A stretch of 10,439 nt of DNA from Cuspidothrix sp046080125 (GCA_046080125.1 JBJTTJ010000067.1:1-10439); one strand, 5' to 3'; shown: positions 1-6,844, counted from the first letter of the stretch. Numbers and translations are program-made. The notes: generated from the letters alone by a model not told the origin.

Positions 1-228
1 CAAGTAATACCTGTTAGTGAACCTGTGAAAGATGGTTTGATCATTATGGCATTAGCATCTGGTCCGCCAGCTTTACCTAAACTTGCCCAAATAGTGAAGG
101 GTAATTTAGCTTTTTCTACAGGGTTGATGATGATGTTAATGATGGTTTCTGTTCTGATTTTGGGTAAAAATTTACCAGAATTAGATCAAGAACAGAGTAC
201 AGAAATAGAGCGATCGCTTTACAATTAA
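1..228 (+). CDS. C-terminal end of a BASS-like (bile acid:sodium symporter-type) membrane protein, 5' end outside window
   Basis: The frame is open from base 1, so the start lies to the left; the stop TAA is at 226-228. The visible 75 residues include the stretch EPVKDGLIIMALASGPPALP, then KLAQIVKGNLAFSTGLMMML and a hydrophobic helix. This resembles the segment of SBF/BASS-family transporters in which an 'A..P..P.L.K.AKG..AF..GLM' signature precedes a membrane helix. In typical family members several further helices (roughly 200 residues) follow; here the protein ends about 20 residues later in a polar tail (ELDQEQSTEIERSLYN) that carries a HIP1 octamer. The gene may therefore be truncated at its 3' end, or may be a short divergent relative. 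Family assignment is by recognition only. The next gene is convergent, with 27 bases between the stops. Confidence 0.5.
   Translation, partial: QVIPVSEPVKDGLIIMALASGPPALPKLAQIVKGNLAFSTGLMMMLMMVSVLILGKNLPELDQEQSTEIERSLYN
210..217. repeat. HIP1 octamer
   Basis: Exact palindrome GCGATCGC, the highly iterated octamer of many cyanobacterial genomes. It lies inside the last codons of the BASS-like fragment. Confidence 0.85.
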
Positions 229-255
229 GTTACAGATATTAATAAATTAGACTTG

Positions 256-759
256 CTACTTTTCTGCCAATTCCCCAGGATTCATAAGTTCATAATGTTC
301 AAAAGGTTGATGAATCCAAGGATTATGGGGAAGATAATCAACGTAATAATTAGGAATAATACCTGAACAAGCTTTATACCAAATTACAGCAGTGCGAATT
401 TCTTCTATAGGAACTTGACTATAGGAGTGTAACCAAGGAATTGTTTTTTGAATGGTGATACCAGAGTCTACTAAATCATCTACTAGCAGAATCCGTGAAC
501 CTAAATTTTCCCTAGTCATAGTTAAATGATGGGAAACAATTAAATTATTTCTGTCTTGCTTACCTGCGTCACTGTAGGATGATGTAGATAGAATTGCTAA
601 AGGTTGATTATAGATCCGAGAAAGAATATCCCCTACTCGTAGTCCACCCCTTGCTAAACAGACAATTTGGTTAAATTGCCAGCCTGATTGATGGATATTT
701 ACGGCCAATTGTTCAATTTTGTGGTGATACTCTGACCAAGAAATGTAAAGGTCTGACAT
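256..759 (-). CDS. Phosphoribosyltransferase, Gpt/Hpt-like (purine salvage)
   Basis: The 167-residue cytosolic protein is a type I phosphoribosyltransferase. The PRPP-binding loop is clear: LLVDDLVDSGITI at about residues 91-103, with the paired acidic residues followed by the small-residue turn. An ARGGLRVGD stretch at about 36-44 fits the pyrophosphate-binding loop. The C-terminal NPWIHQPFEHYE resembles the base-contacting 'W..FP(W)E' end of xanthine/hypoxanthine-guanine phosphoribosyltransferases. Such enzymes join a purine base to PRPP to give the nucleotide; the exact base cannot be told from sequence. I chose the ATG at 757-759 because the frame extends upstream only to a TTG at 789 and family members begin close to this point. 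No clear Shine-Dalgarno sequence is visible. Two GATAAT hexamers on the minus strand (782-787, 789-794) could be -10 elements. The gene stands alone, with a convergent neighbour downstream. Confidence 0.85.
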   Translation of the reverse strand: MSDLYISWSEYHHKIEQLAVNIHQSGWQFNQIVCLARGGLRVGDILSRIYNQPLAILSTSSYSDAGKQDRNNLIVSHHLTMTRENLGSRILLVDDLVDSGITIQKTIPWLHSYSQVPIEEIRTAVIWYKACSGIIPNYYVDYLPHNPWIHQPFEHYELMNPGELAEK

Positions 760-822
760 AGGACTAAAAAGTGTGTTACTAATTATCAATTATCAACTAA
801 CATGGATGTAATTTATGGTTAA

Positions 823-910
823 AAATAGATACGTAAGGTACGTTAACGACAGCGTAACGCATCCTAAACTTGATTAATGGTAGGTTACGGCCTTACCTAA
901 CACACCCTAC
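823..910. repeat. Nostocales-type dispersed intergenic repeat (GTAGGGTGTGTTA... family)
   Basis: The stretch holds GCGTAACGCATCCT and, near its right end, TTACCTAACACACCCTAC, the reverse complement of GTAGGGTGTGTTAGGTAA. Elements with GTAGGGTGTGTTA/GCGTAACGCACC ends are very common between genes in Nostoc and Anabaena. It fills the spacer between the divergent phosphoribosyltransferase and transporter genes. Boundaries are approximate and the family is assigned from memory. Confidence 0.5.
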
Positions 911-986
911 AAATACTGATATTTTCTCAAAATTCAAATACTATTGCTATACCAATGAGTCTCTCATTTTAATATAGGCGTGATTT

Positions 987-2438
987 ATGGTCAAAGATAA
1001 TTCTCAGAATCAGAATTTACACAAATCCCTGACAAACGAAAAATTAGATTTTAAAACTAAACTAGCTTATGGAGCGGGAGATTTAGGTCCAGCAATTACT
1101 GGGAATATTGCTGTATTTTACCTGTTGGTTTTCTTTACTAATGTAGCAGGAATTCCGGCAGGTTTAGCAGGTAGTATTTTGATGATTGGTAAAATTTGGG
1201 ATGGCATTAATGATCCCATGGTGGGAATGCTAACAGATAAAACCCAATCCCGTCGCTGGGGTCGTCGTCTACCTTGGTTATTTTATGGAGCAATTCCCTT
1301 TGGTTTGTTCTTTTTCTTGCAGTGGACTGTACCTCAATTTAGTGCGGATAAAAGTAGTAATATTTGGTTATTATTTTGGTATTATGTGGTAATTGGAATT
1401 GTGTCTCAGGTATTTTATACTGTTGTTAATTTACCTTATACAGCGATGACTCCTGAATTAACTCAGGATTATGATGAACGGACTAGTTTGAATAGTTTTC
1501 GCTTCACCTTTTCCATTGGTGGGAGTATTTTATCATTAATTTTATCAAAAATAGTTTTTTCATAAATTGAGAGTCGTCAACAACAATATTTAGTTTTAGC
1601 CGCAGTTTGTACCGTGATTTCGGTTTTATCTTTGTATTGGTGCGTTTATGGTGTGCGCGATCGCATTTTGGCTTTTGAAGCGAAACGGATTTCTTCACCA
1701 CAGGAAGCAGAAATTCCCTTTCTAGAACAGCTAAAAATTGTCTTTAGTAATAAACCTTTTCTCTTTGTCATTGCCATATATCTTTTTTCTTGGTTAGGTG
1801 TGCAAATCACCGCCAGTATTATTCCCTATTTTGTGGTTAATTGTATGGGACTTAAAGAAGGAGATGTCCCCACAGTGATGATTGCAGTCCAAGGAACAGC
1901 TTTATTAATGTTATTTATTTGGAGTTATTTAAGTCAAAAAATTGGTAAAAAACTCGTTTATTTTCTTGGCATGAGTTCATGGATTATTGCTGCTGCTGGA
2001 TTATTTTTCCTGCAACCAAATCAGGTTGGATTAATGTATGTCATGGCTATTATGGCAGGTGTGGGAGTTTCCACAGCTTATCTAATTCCTTGGTCAATGA
2101 TACCCGATGTGATTGAATTAGATGAATTGCAAACAGGACAACGCCGCGAAGGTATTTTCTATGGTTTCATGGTGTTATTACAAAAATTTGGTTTAGCTTT
2201 TGGGCTATTTTTAGTCGGTAATACTTTACAAGCTTATGGTTTTAAAGAAGCTGTAGTTGGACAAAGTTCTTTACCCATACAACCTGAATCAGCACTTTTA
2301 GCCATTCGCATCGCTGTTGGACCCATACCGACTGTTTGTTTAATTGCAGGTTTGGTTTTAGTTTACTTCTATCCTATTACTCGTGAGATTCATGCAGAAA
2401 TGATGCTAAAACTGCAAGAAAAACGAGAAAATAAATAA
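987..2438 (+). pseudogene. GPH-family (MelB-like) sugar:cation symporter gene interrupted by an in-frame TAA
   Basis: The gene would encode a 12-helix inner-membrane transporter of 483 codons, normal for the glycoside-pentoside-hexuronide:cation symporter family (MFS_2). The N-terminal half shows YGAGDLG (residues 27-33), the helix II signature KIWDGINDP (69-77) and the basic loop TQSRRWGRRLPW (86-97). By analogy with MelB, D72 and D76 match the cation-site aspartates D55 and D59. Codon 193 (1563-1565) is TAA. The same frame then continues as IESRQQQYLVLAAVCTVISV, the expected next helix, and stays open to 2436-2438, so a single base change (for example CAA to TAA) explains the break. The rest of the protein looks undamaged, which points to a recent mutation, a sequencing error or, less likely, readthrough. 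The substrate is unknown. The ATG at 987 is preceded by only weak ribosome-binding sequence. Confidence 0.85.
1657..1664. repeat. HIP1 octamer
   Basis: Exact GCGATCGC inside the second half of the interrupted transporter gene. Confidence 0.85.
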
Positions 2439-2512
2439 ACACAACCGTTATAAGTAAGTAGATGAGAATAAATCAAAGTAGATTAAGTAATGTAAAAAAA
2501 TGAGCTGCTTTG

Positions 2513-2558
2513 GTAGTGAGGACTTGAGTCTTCAAATGAGGAATAAATTCCTCACTAC
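2513..2558. repeat. Palindromic element with GTAGTGAGG/CCTCACTAC ends
   Basis: Perfect 9-bp terminal inverted repeats (2513-2521 and 2550-2558) enclose a second palindrome, GAGGAAT-AA-ATTCCTC (2538-2553). The end sequence CTCACTAC recurs in the larger array just downstream, so this is a related unit. It is a typical non-coding dispersed repeat of filamentous cyanobacteria. Confidence 0.7.
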
Positions 2559-2604
2559 AAACTTTGAATTATTCAGTCCGTTCTACTTATAGCAAATAAA
2601 TTAA

Positions 2605-2751
2605 GTCCTGATTATCCTTCAATTATCAGGTAGTTTAAATAGTGAATTTTTGGATAATTTTTAGAAAGTACAAATAAATTAAAACCTGTAATCAGGACTT
2701 TAGTCCTGTCCTAATCATCCTTGTGTTGAGGGATAAATCCCTCACTACGAA
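2605..2751. repeat. 147-bp direct repeat, copy A
   Basis: This segment matches 2891-3037 at a constant offset of 286 bases without gaps. By eye I count four mismatches (at 2613, 2641, 2691 and 2692), so the copies are about 97% identical. That is far closer than the other modules of the array and implies a recent duplication or gene conversion. Confidence 0.85.
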
Positions 2752-2890
2752 TTTGAGGGATAAATCCCTCACAGCTATTCGTAAAAGGTTTAATTATCAG
2801 GTAGTTTAAGTCCTGAATTTTTTCAATAATTCTCAGAAGTGAAATTCCTTGCTAGGTGCAAATAAATTAAAGTTTGTAGTCAGGACTTTA

Positions 2891-3037
2891 GTCCTGATCA
2901 TCCTTCAATTATCAGGTAGTTTAAATCGTGAATTTTTGGATAATTTTTAGAAAGTACAAATAAATTAAAACCTGTAGCCAGGACTTTAGTCCTGTCCTAA
3001 TCATCCTTGTGTTGAGGGATAAATCCCTCACTACGAA
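2891..3037. repeat. 147-bp direct repeat, copy B
   Basis: Partner of 2605-2751. It includes both palindromes of the array and ends at the CACTACGAA boundary. Confidence 0.85.
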
Positions 3038-3079
3038 CTATAAACATCCTATTTGATTTCTGAATATTCCAAGATTCAG

Positions 3080-3108
3080 ATCCCCGACTTCTTACGGAAG
3101 TGGGGGAT
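3080..3108. repeat. Imperfect GATCCCCGACTTC palindrome, diverged copy of the element at 7471-7503
   Basis: Arms ATCCCCGACTTC (3080-3091) and GAAGTGGGGGAT (3097-3108) pair with one mismatch. Together with the preceding bases it shares TCAGATCCCCGACTTCTT with the perfect palindrome between the nuclease-like gene and aspS. It has no T-run and no gene ending beside it, so it is probably a dispersed repeat rather than a working terminator. Confidence 0.7.
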
Positions 3109-3229
3109 ATTGTTGTTCATAAATAGGATTGCAGCAGGGAACAGAGTTAAAATTATTGTAGCGTATATTGCCCACTCTGGGTAATATTGGAAAAATAAAA
3201 TATGATTTTTATATAAATTATCTCTTCAA

Positions 3230-3238
3230 TGTTATAAT
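3230..3238 (+). promoter_or_regulatory. Candidate extended -10 promoter upstream of argS
   Basis: The sequence TGTTATAAT is an exact extended -10 (TGn followed by TATAAT). No good -35 hexamer lies 17 bases upstream, which is tolerated for extended -10 promoters. Transcription would begin near 3245, giving a leader of about 95 bases before argS and placing the 26-codon leader ORF almost at the 5' end. Confidence 0.4.
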
Positions 3239-3260
3239 TAACCAAGTTAGATAGTCCTAG

Positions 3261-3341
3261 ATGAAAACTGGTTTACCAATGACATCTCCAATGATCAAAC
3301 ATAACATCATTAAACAACAGATCCAGATACAATTTACATAA
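3261..3341 (+). CDS. Possible 26-residue leader peptide overlapping the argS start
   Basis: ATG at 3261 opens a frame reading MKTGLPMTSPMIKHNIIKQQ and six more residues. It ends at TAA 3339-3341, so stop and argS start form TAATG, a classic translational-coupling arrangement. It begins about 20 bases after the candidate -10 box. It contains no arginine codons, so it is not a classical arginine attenuator peptide. It has no obvious Shine-Dalgarno sequence, and a frame this short can arise by chance. Confidence 0.25.
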   Translation: MKTGLPMTSPMIKHNIIKQQIQIQFT

Positions 3342-5098
3342 TGAACGCTACACAAGAACAACTAAAACTCAAATTGACCAAGGCTTTAGTAGCTGCTTTT
3401 GGTACAGATTATACCAATACAGATCCAATTTTGGTTGCTGCTAGTAATCCTAAATTTGGTGATTATCAAGCTAATGTGGCTTTATCTCTGACTAAAAAAT
3501 TAGGAAAGCAACCGAGAATCATCGCTACGGAAATTGTTAATAAACTAGATGTATGTGATATTTGTGAACCTCCAGAAATCGCGGGACCTGGTTTTATTAA
3601 CCTCAAATTACAAACATCTTACCTAGAAGCACAACTGAACGCCATTCAAGCAGATGATAGATTAGGAATACCCACAGCAAAAAATCCCCAAAAGCAAATT
3701 GTTGATTTTTCTAGTCCGAATATTGCTAAAGAAATGCACGTCGGACATTTACGTTCTACCATTATTGGTGATTCCATTGCCCGGATTTTAGAATTTTGTG
3801 GTCATGATGTTTTGCGGTTAAATCATGTTGGGGATTGGGGTACACAATTTGGGATGTTAATTACCTATTTGCGGGAAGTTTATCCAGATGCACTTACTAC
3901 CGCCAATGCTTTAAATATTGGCGATTTAGTGAGTTTTTATCGTCAAGCTAAAAAGCGATTTGATGAAGATGCGGTTTTTCAAGAAAATTCCCGTCAAGAA
4001 GTTGTGAGATTACAAGCGGGTGCGGAAGATACTCTTCATGCTTGGAAATTGTTATGTGAACAATCTCGACAAGAATTTCAAATCATTTATGATTTATTAA
4101 ATGTTGAATTAATAGAAAGAGGTGAATCTTTTTATAATCCCTTATTACCAAAAGTTGTAGAAGATTTAGCAACCACGGGATTATTAGAAGAAAATCAAGG
4201 CGCGAAATGTGTTTTTTTAGATGGTTTTACCAATAGAGAAGGTAATCCTTTACCTTTAATTGTGCAAAAATCAGATGGTGGTTATAACTACGCAACCACC
4301 GATTTAGCAGCCTTACGTTATCGGATTCAAAAAGATGAAGCCAAACGCATTGTTTATGTTACTGATGAAGGACAATCTAATCACTTTACCCAATTTTTTC
4401 AAGTAGCAAGAAAAGCAAATTGGATACCTGAAGATGTGGAATTAGTTCATGTTCCTTTTGGGTTAGTATTAGGTGAAAATGGGAAAAAATTCAAAACTCG
4501 TTCTGGTGATACTGTACGGTTACGGGATTTATTAGATGAGGCGATTAACCGCGCCCGCACAGACATAGAAAAGAGATTACAAGAAGATGGCAGGGTAGAA
4601 ACAGAAGAATTTATTCAAAATGTTGCCGAAGTGGTAGGAATTAGTGCAGTTAAATATGCCGATTTAAGCCAAAATCGTACCAGTAATTATGTCTTTAGTT
4701 ATGACAAAATGTTATCTCTCAAAGGCAATACAGCCCCTTACCTTCTCTATGCTTATGTAAGGATTCAAGGTATTAGTCGTCAAGGGAATATTGACTTTAG
4801 TAATTTAGGGACAAATTCCAAAATCTTACTCAAAGAAGATGCAGAATTAACTTTAGCAAAACATCTTTTACAACTTGATGAGGTAATTAAGGAAGTAGAA
4901 CGGGATTTATTACCAAGTCGTTTGTGTGATTATTTGTATCAACTCAGCGATAAATTTAACAAATTCTATGAAAATTGCCCTGTTCTTAAATCTGAAGAAC
5001 CTGCTAAAACTTCACGGTTAATGTTATGTGATTTAACTGCAAAAACTCTCAAATTGGGATTATCTTTATTGGGAATTAAGGTTTTAGAAAGGATGTAG
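3341..5098 (+). CDS. argS: Arginyl-tRNA synthetase
   Basis: The 585-residue protein is a full-length class I aminoacyl-tRNA synthetase that charges tRNA-Arg with arginine using ATP, in the cytosol; like other ArgRS enzymes it should need the tRNA for amino-acid activation. The N-terminal additional domain covers about residues 1-91 (NPKFGDYQAN, GPGFINLKL). The catalytic Rossmann domain follows, with SSPNIAKEMHVGHLRSTIIG; HVGH at 133-136 is the HIGH motif. The KMSKS position reads KFKTRSG (383-389), the usual degenerate form in ArgRS. The C-terminal DALR anticodon-binding domain covers roughly 470-585. The ATG at 3341 gives the expected N-terminus and length; no strong Shine-Dalgarno sequence precedes it, but the leader ORF overlaps it. 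Transcription is probably monocistronic. Confidence 0.97.
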   Translation: MNATQEQLKLKLTKALVAAFGTDYTNTDPILVAASNPKFGDYQANVALSLTKKLGKQPRIIATEIVNKLDVCDICEPPEIAGPGFINLKLQTSYLEAQLNAIQADDRLGIPTAKNPQKQIVDFSSPNIAKEMHVGHLRSTIIGDSIARILEFCGHDVLRLNHVGDWGTQFGMLITYLREVYPDALTTANALNIGDLVSFYRQAKKRFDEDAVFQENSRQEVVRLQAGAEDTLHAWKLLCEQSRQEFQIIYDLLNVELIERGESFYNPLLPKVVEDLATTGLLEENQGAKCVFLDGFTNREGNPLPLIVQKSDGGYNYATTDLAALRYRIQKDEAKRIVYVTDEGQSNHFTQFFQVARKANWIPEDVELVHVPFGLVLGENGKKFKTRSGDTVRLRDLLDEAINRARTDIEKRLQEDGRVETEEFIQNVAEVVGISAVKYADLSQNRTSNYVFSYDKMLSLKGNTAPYLLYAYVRIQGISRQGNIDFSNLGTNSKILLKEDAELTLAKHLLQLDEVIKEVERDLLPSRLCDYLYQLSDKFNKFYENCPVLKSEEPAKTSRLMLCDLTAKTLKLGLSLLGIKVLERM

Positions 5099-5191
5099 AA
5101 GCTGTGAGTAGAAGGAAAATTTCATCATCATAGCTACGGTGTACAGTCTAATTAAGTCGCTATCTAGGGTTTTAATGCCCTCGCGCCCTAA

Positions 5192-5207
5192 CCCCCAATT
5201 CTGGGGG
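5192..5207. repeat. CCCCCA/TGGGGG hairpin, dispersed repeat type, possible weak argS terminator
   Basis: Stem CCCCCA (5192-5197) and TGGGGG (5202-5207) with loop ATTC, preceded by CCCTAA. The CCCTAACCCCCAATTCTGGGGG type of repeat is widespread in Nostoc-like genomes. It lies about 95 bases after the argS stop but lacks a T-run, so a terminator role is doubtful. Confidence 0.45.
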
Positions 5208-5258
5208 AATAAGAATTTCAAAGTCCTTTATCACGGGTCACAAGATTTAGGGGTCAAA

Positions 5259-5321
5259 ATGATTTTAATTGCACAAAAACAATTTTTTTCGAGTAACTTC
5301 TCAAGAGAAAGTTAAAATCAT
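5259..5321. repeat. Inverted repeat with 10-bp perfect arms
   Basis: ATGATTTTAA (5259-5268) and TTAAAATCAT (5312-5321) are exact reverse complements. Between them is an alternative smaller hairpin, AACTT-CTC/GAG-AAGTT (5295-5313), that shares two bases with the right arm, so both could not form fully at once. It could be a structured leader segment or a small palindromic element. Confidence 0.5.
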
Positions 5322-5326
5322 GCTAG

Positions 5327-5455
5327 TGGGATAGGGAAGCACTCTGTAGTGCGTCCTCTGTTCCCCTACCTGATACTAAGAAAATTATTTATGTCCCAAA
5401 AAGGTTAGATAAAGTAGAACGATTAGCTAGAATGATCAAACAACAGGCGGGGTAA
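5327..5455 (+). other. Short open stretch, possible gene remnant
   Basis: After an in-frame TAG at 5324-5326 the frame stays open for 42 codons to TAA 5453-5455. Its last part reads YVPKRLDKVERLARMIKQQ, with balanced charges and the look of a real helical protein. No ATG or GTG lies upstream in frame; the only ATG (5432) is seven codons from the end. I do not recognise the family. It may be the C-terminal end of a lost gene, a gene with a damaged start, or chance. Confidence 0.2.
5332..5368. repeat. Compound hairpin in the argS-PRC spacer
   Basis: Outer arms TAGGGAA (5332-5338) and TTCCCCTA (5361-5368) pair with one bulged base. Inside is the hairpin GCACT-CTGT-AGTGC (5339-5352). It is non-coding, or partly overlaps the short open stretch. 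Confidence 0.4.
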
Positions 5456-5486
5456 GCCCAGTTTATAGTTGTGAGTTTATCCCATA

Positions 5487-5503
5487 TGGTGATAGAATCA
5501 CCA
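5487..5503. repeat. TGGTGAT-AGA-ATCACCA hairpin
   Basis: A perfect 7-bp stem with a three-base loop, about 200 bases before the PRC-barrel start codon. It may belong to a long structured 5' leader; no riboswitch class that I know fits the surrounding bases. Confidence 0.45.
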
Positions 5504-5593
5504 CAGCGTGCAATTGGCCTAACTCAAGCCAGAAGTGCGGACAGTTTTGGGTATTAAGTCAGGTGACAGTTAACAGGGAAGAAGTTTACCACT

Positions 5594-5619
5594 CTAACAA
5601 CCGACCACTAACAACCGAC
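5594..5619. repeat. Two tandem copies of CTAACAACCGAC
   Basis: The 12-base word CTAACAACCGAC occurs at 5594-5605 and 5608-5619 (period 14). It resembles the short tandem repeats built on 'ACTAACAA' seen in filamentous cyanobacteria. Confidence 0.6.
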
Positions 5620-5661
5620 AAATTTCTGTTAAAAATAGACATATACATAAACCGGATTCGA

Positions 5662-5687
5662 GATTGCCTACGGCACGCTAAGAGAAC
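5662..5687. repeat. Fragment of the 'GCCTACGGCACGCTA' dispersed repeat
   Basis: GATTGCCTACGGCACGCTAA followed by GAGAAC matches, from memory, the very common Nostoc/Anabaena repeat ending GCCTACGGCACGCTACGCGAAC. It sits just 15 bases before the PRC-barrel start, so it is likely part of that gene's 5' leader. Confidence 0.5.
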
Positions 5688-5702
5688 AGGACGACCTATA
5701 GA

Positions 5703-6689
5703 ATGACCTCAGAACAAGTAATTAGACGTTCCGATATATTAAACACTCAGGTAATTACCCGCGACAACGGCAAGCGGTTAGGTATCGTGAGTCAAGTCTG
5801 GGTGGATGTTGATCAAAGAGAAGTTGTGGCACTTAGTTTACGGGATAGCCTCATCTCCATATCTAGTCTGCCTCGCAATATGTATCTCAACACCATCAAC
5901 CAAATAGGTGATGTCATCTTAGTGGATAACGAGGATGTCATCGAAGATGTGGAAGTAGAGATTCTCAGCAACCTCATCAACTGGGAAGTCATCACCGAAA
6001 CAGGTGAAGTCCTAGGCAAGGTCAGAGGCTTTAAATTTAATGGCGAAACGGGGAAAATATACTCCATCGTCATTGCCTCCTTGGGTTTACCCCAAATTCC
6101 TGACCAGTTTTTGAGTACCTACGAACTATCCATAGATGAAGTTGTCAGCACTGGGCCAAGTCGGTTAATTGTATTTGAAGGTGCTGAAGAAAGAGTAAAC
6201 CAGCTAACCGTAGGCGTTTTAGAACGGCTAGGTATTGGTAAAGCCCCTTGGGAAAGAGACGCAGAAGAAGAATTTGGCTATAGTGCACCCCGCACAGTTG
6301 CACCTAGCAATCAATTACCTAGCGGTGTACCCCTCCAACCACCCCGGCCAAAAGTCCGTATTCCTGAACCCATAGCCCAGGAAGAGGAATGGACGGAAGA
6401 CTATGTAGAAGAAGAAAGACCCCAGCGCCAAGTCATGAAAGCTCGTTCCTACGAGTCAATTCAGTATGAAGAAGATGAAGAAGATAACTGGAGTGATGCA
6501 ACGGTAAGAGACAGTTATCAGGAAGTTCCAAGATACGAAGCCAAACCGCCTCAAAAGACTTATGCCGATAAGTATGATGACTACGATGATGATCTCGATG
6601 GTGATGCTTGGGATGATGCACCAAAACCTGTGAATATTCCCAAAAAGGTTAAGGAACGACAAGTGGAATACGAAGAAGAAGGATATTAA
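5703..6689 (+). CDS. Two-domain PRC-barrel protein with acidic disordered tail
   Basis: The 328-residue protein starts with two successive PRC-barrel-type beta domains: about residues 7-80 (VITRDNGKRLGIVSQVWVDV) and about 93-160 (EVITETGEVLGKVRGFKF). The second half, from about residue 185, is low-complexity: proline-rich near 196-225, then a tail dense in E and D with many Y residues (YDDYDDDLDGDAWDD) and a KKVKERQ patch near the end. No signal peptide or membrane helix is visible, so it should be cytosolic. PRC barrels serve as protein- or RNA-binding modules (RimM, photosynthetic reaction centre H subunit); the role of this cyanobacterial type is unknown to me. The ATG at 5703 fits the domain boundary. 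Codon use is more C-rich than in the neighbouring argS, as for a well-expressed gene. A strong terminator follows directly. Confidence 0.85.
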   Translation: MTSEQVIRRSDILNTQVITRDNGKRLGIVSQVWVDVDQREVVALSLRDSLISISSLPRNMYLNTINQIGDVILVDNEDVIEDVEVEILSNLINWEVITETGEVLGKVRGFKFNGETGKIYSIVIASLGLPQIPDQFLSTYELSIDEVVSTGPSRLIVFEGAEERVNQLTVGVLERLGIGKAPWERDAEEEFGYSAPRTVAPSNQLPSGVPLQPPRPKVRIPEPIAQEEEWTEDYVEEERPQRQVMKARSYESIQYEEDEEDNWSDATVRDSYQEVPRYEAKPPQKTYADKYDDYDDDLDGDAWDDAPKPVNIPKKVKERQVEYEEEGY

Positions 6690-6697
6690 GTTTTGCA

Positions 6698-6738
6698 AAC
6701 CCCCTCTGCTACATACAAATAGGAGGGGGTTATTTTTT
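6698..6738 (+). terminator. Rho-independent terminator of the PRC-barrel gene
   Basis: The stem AACCCCCTC (6698-6706) pairs perfectly with GAGGGGGTT (6723-6731) around a 16-base loop, followed by the T-run ATTTTTTATT. It starts eight bases after the TAA stop, so the PRC-barrel transcript ends here. Confidence 0.8.
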
Positions 6739-6776
6739 ATTCATCAAGAAGTTATACATATCCGAAATTTGTCCTT

Positions 6777-6785
6777 TGTTATAAT
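6777..6785 (+). promoter_or_regulatory. Candidate extended -10 promoter of the nuclease-like gene
   Basis: TGTTATAAT, an exact extended -10, lies about 60 bases before the ATG at 6845 and just after the previous terminator. The 12 bases TGTTATAATTAA are identical to those upstream of argS (3230-3241). No good -35 is visible. Confidence 0.4.
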
Positions 6786-6844
6786 TAAATGATTGACATT
6801 AATATTTAATATCATCTTTGTATCACAACATAATTTATAAATTT

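Larger units (their letters stand above)
2593..3037. repeat. Modular palindromic repeat array (four degenerate modules)
   Basis: Four modules start with CAAATAAATTA at 2593, 2671, 2859 and 2957. The first three end with AATTATCAGGTAGTTTA (2621-2637, 2792-2808, 2907-2923). Modules 2, 3 and 4 contain the palindrome CAGGACT-TT-AGTCCTG. Modules 2 and 4 also contain GAGGGAT-AA-ATCCCTC followed by CACTACGA; an extra copy of the second palindrome sits at about 2754-2769. No reading frame of note crosses the array. It occupies most of the 900-base gap between the transporter and argS and probably grew by duplication of a dispersed palindromic element. Confidence 0.8.

Noticed and set aside
1504..1701. 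Minus-strand open frame across the transporter stop codon
   Set aside because: It lies antisense to the transporter, has unnatural basic composition and no family resemblance.
2593..3037. Repeat array considered as a CRISPR
   Set aside because: Spacing between repeats is irregular (78, 188 and 98 bases), repeats are mosaic palindromes, intervening sequence is itself repeated, and no cas gene is near.
5260..5316. Small ORF MILIAQKQFFSSNFSRES
   Set aside because: Only 18 residues, no ribosome-binding site, and it lies wholly within the inverted repeat at 5259-5321.
5099..5702. Spacer tested by eye for tmRNA, SRP RNA, RNase P RNA, glutamine or cobalamin riboswitch
   Set aside because: None of the conserved core words of these RNAs could be found; only simple hairpins and dispersed repeats are visible.
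5813..6073. Minus-strand open frame inside the PRC-barrel gene
   Set aside because: Serine/threonine/leucine-rich mirror of a conserved coding region, with no independent support.
6433..6698. Two minus-strand open frames opposite the acidic tail of the PRC-barrel gene
   Set aside because: Their His- and Ile-rich composition is the direct antisense product of the GAT/GAA-rich tail codons.
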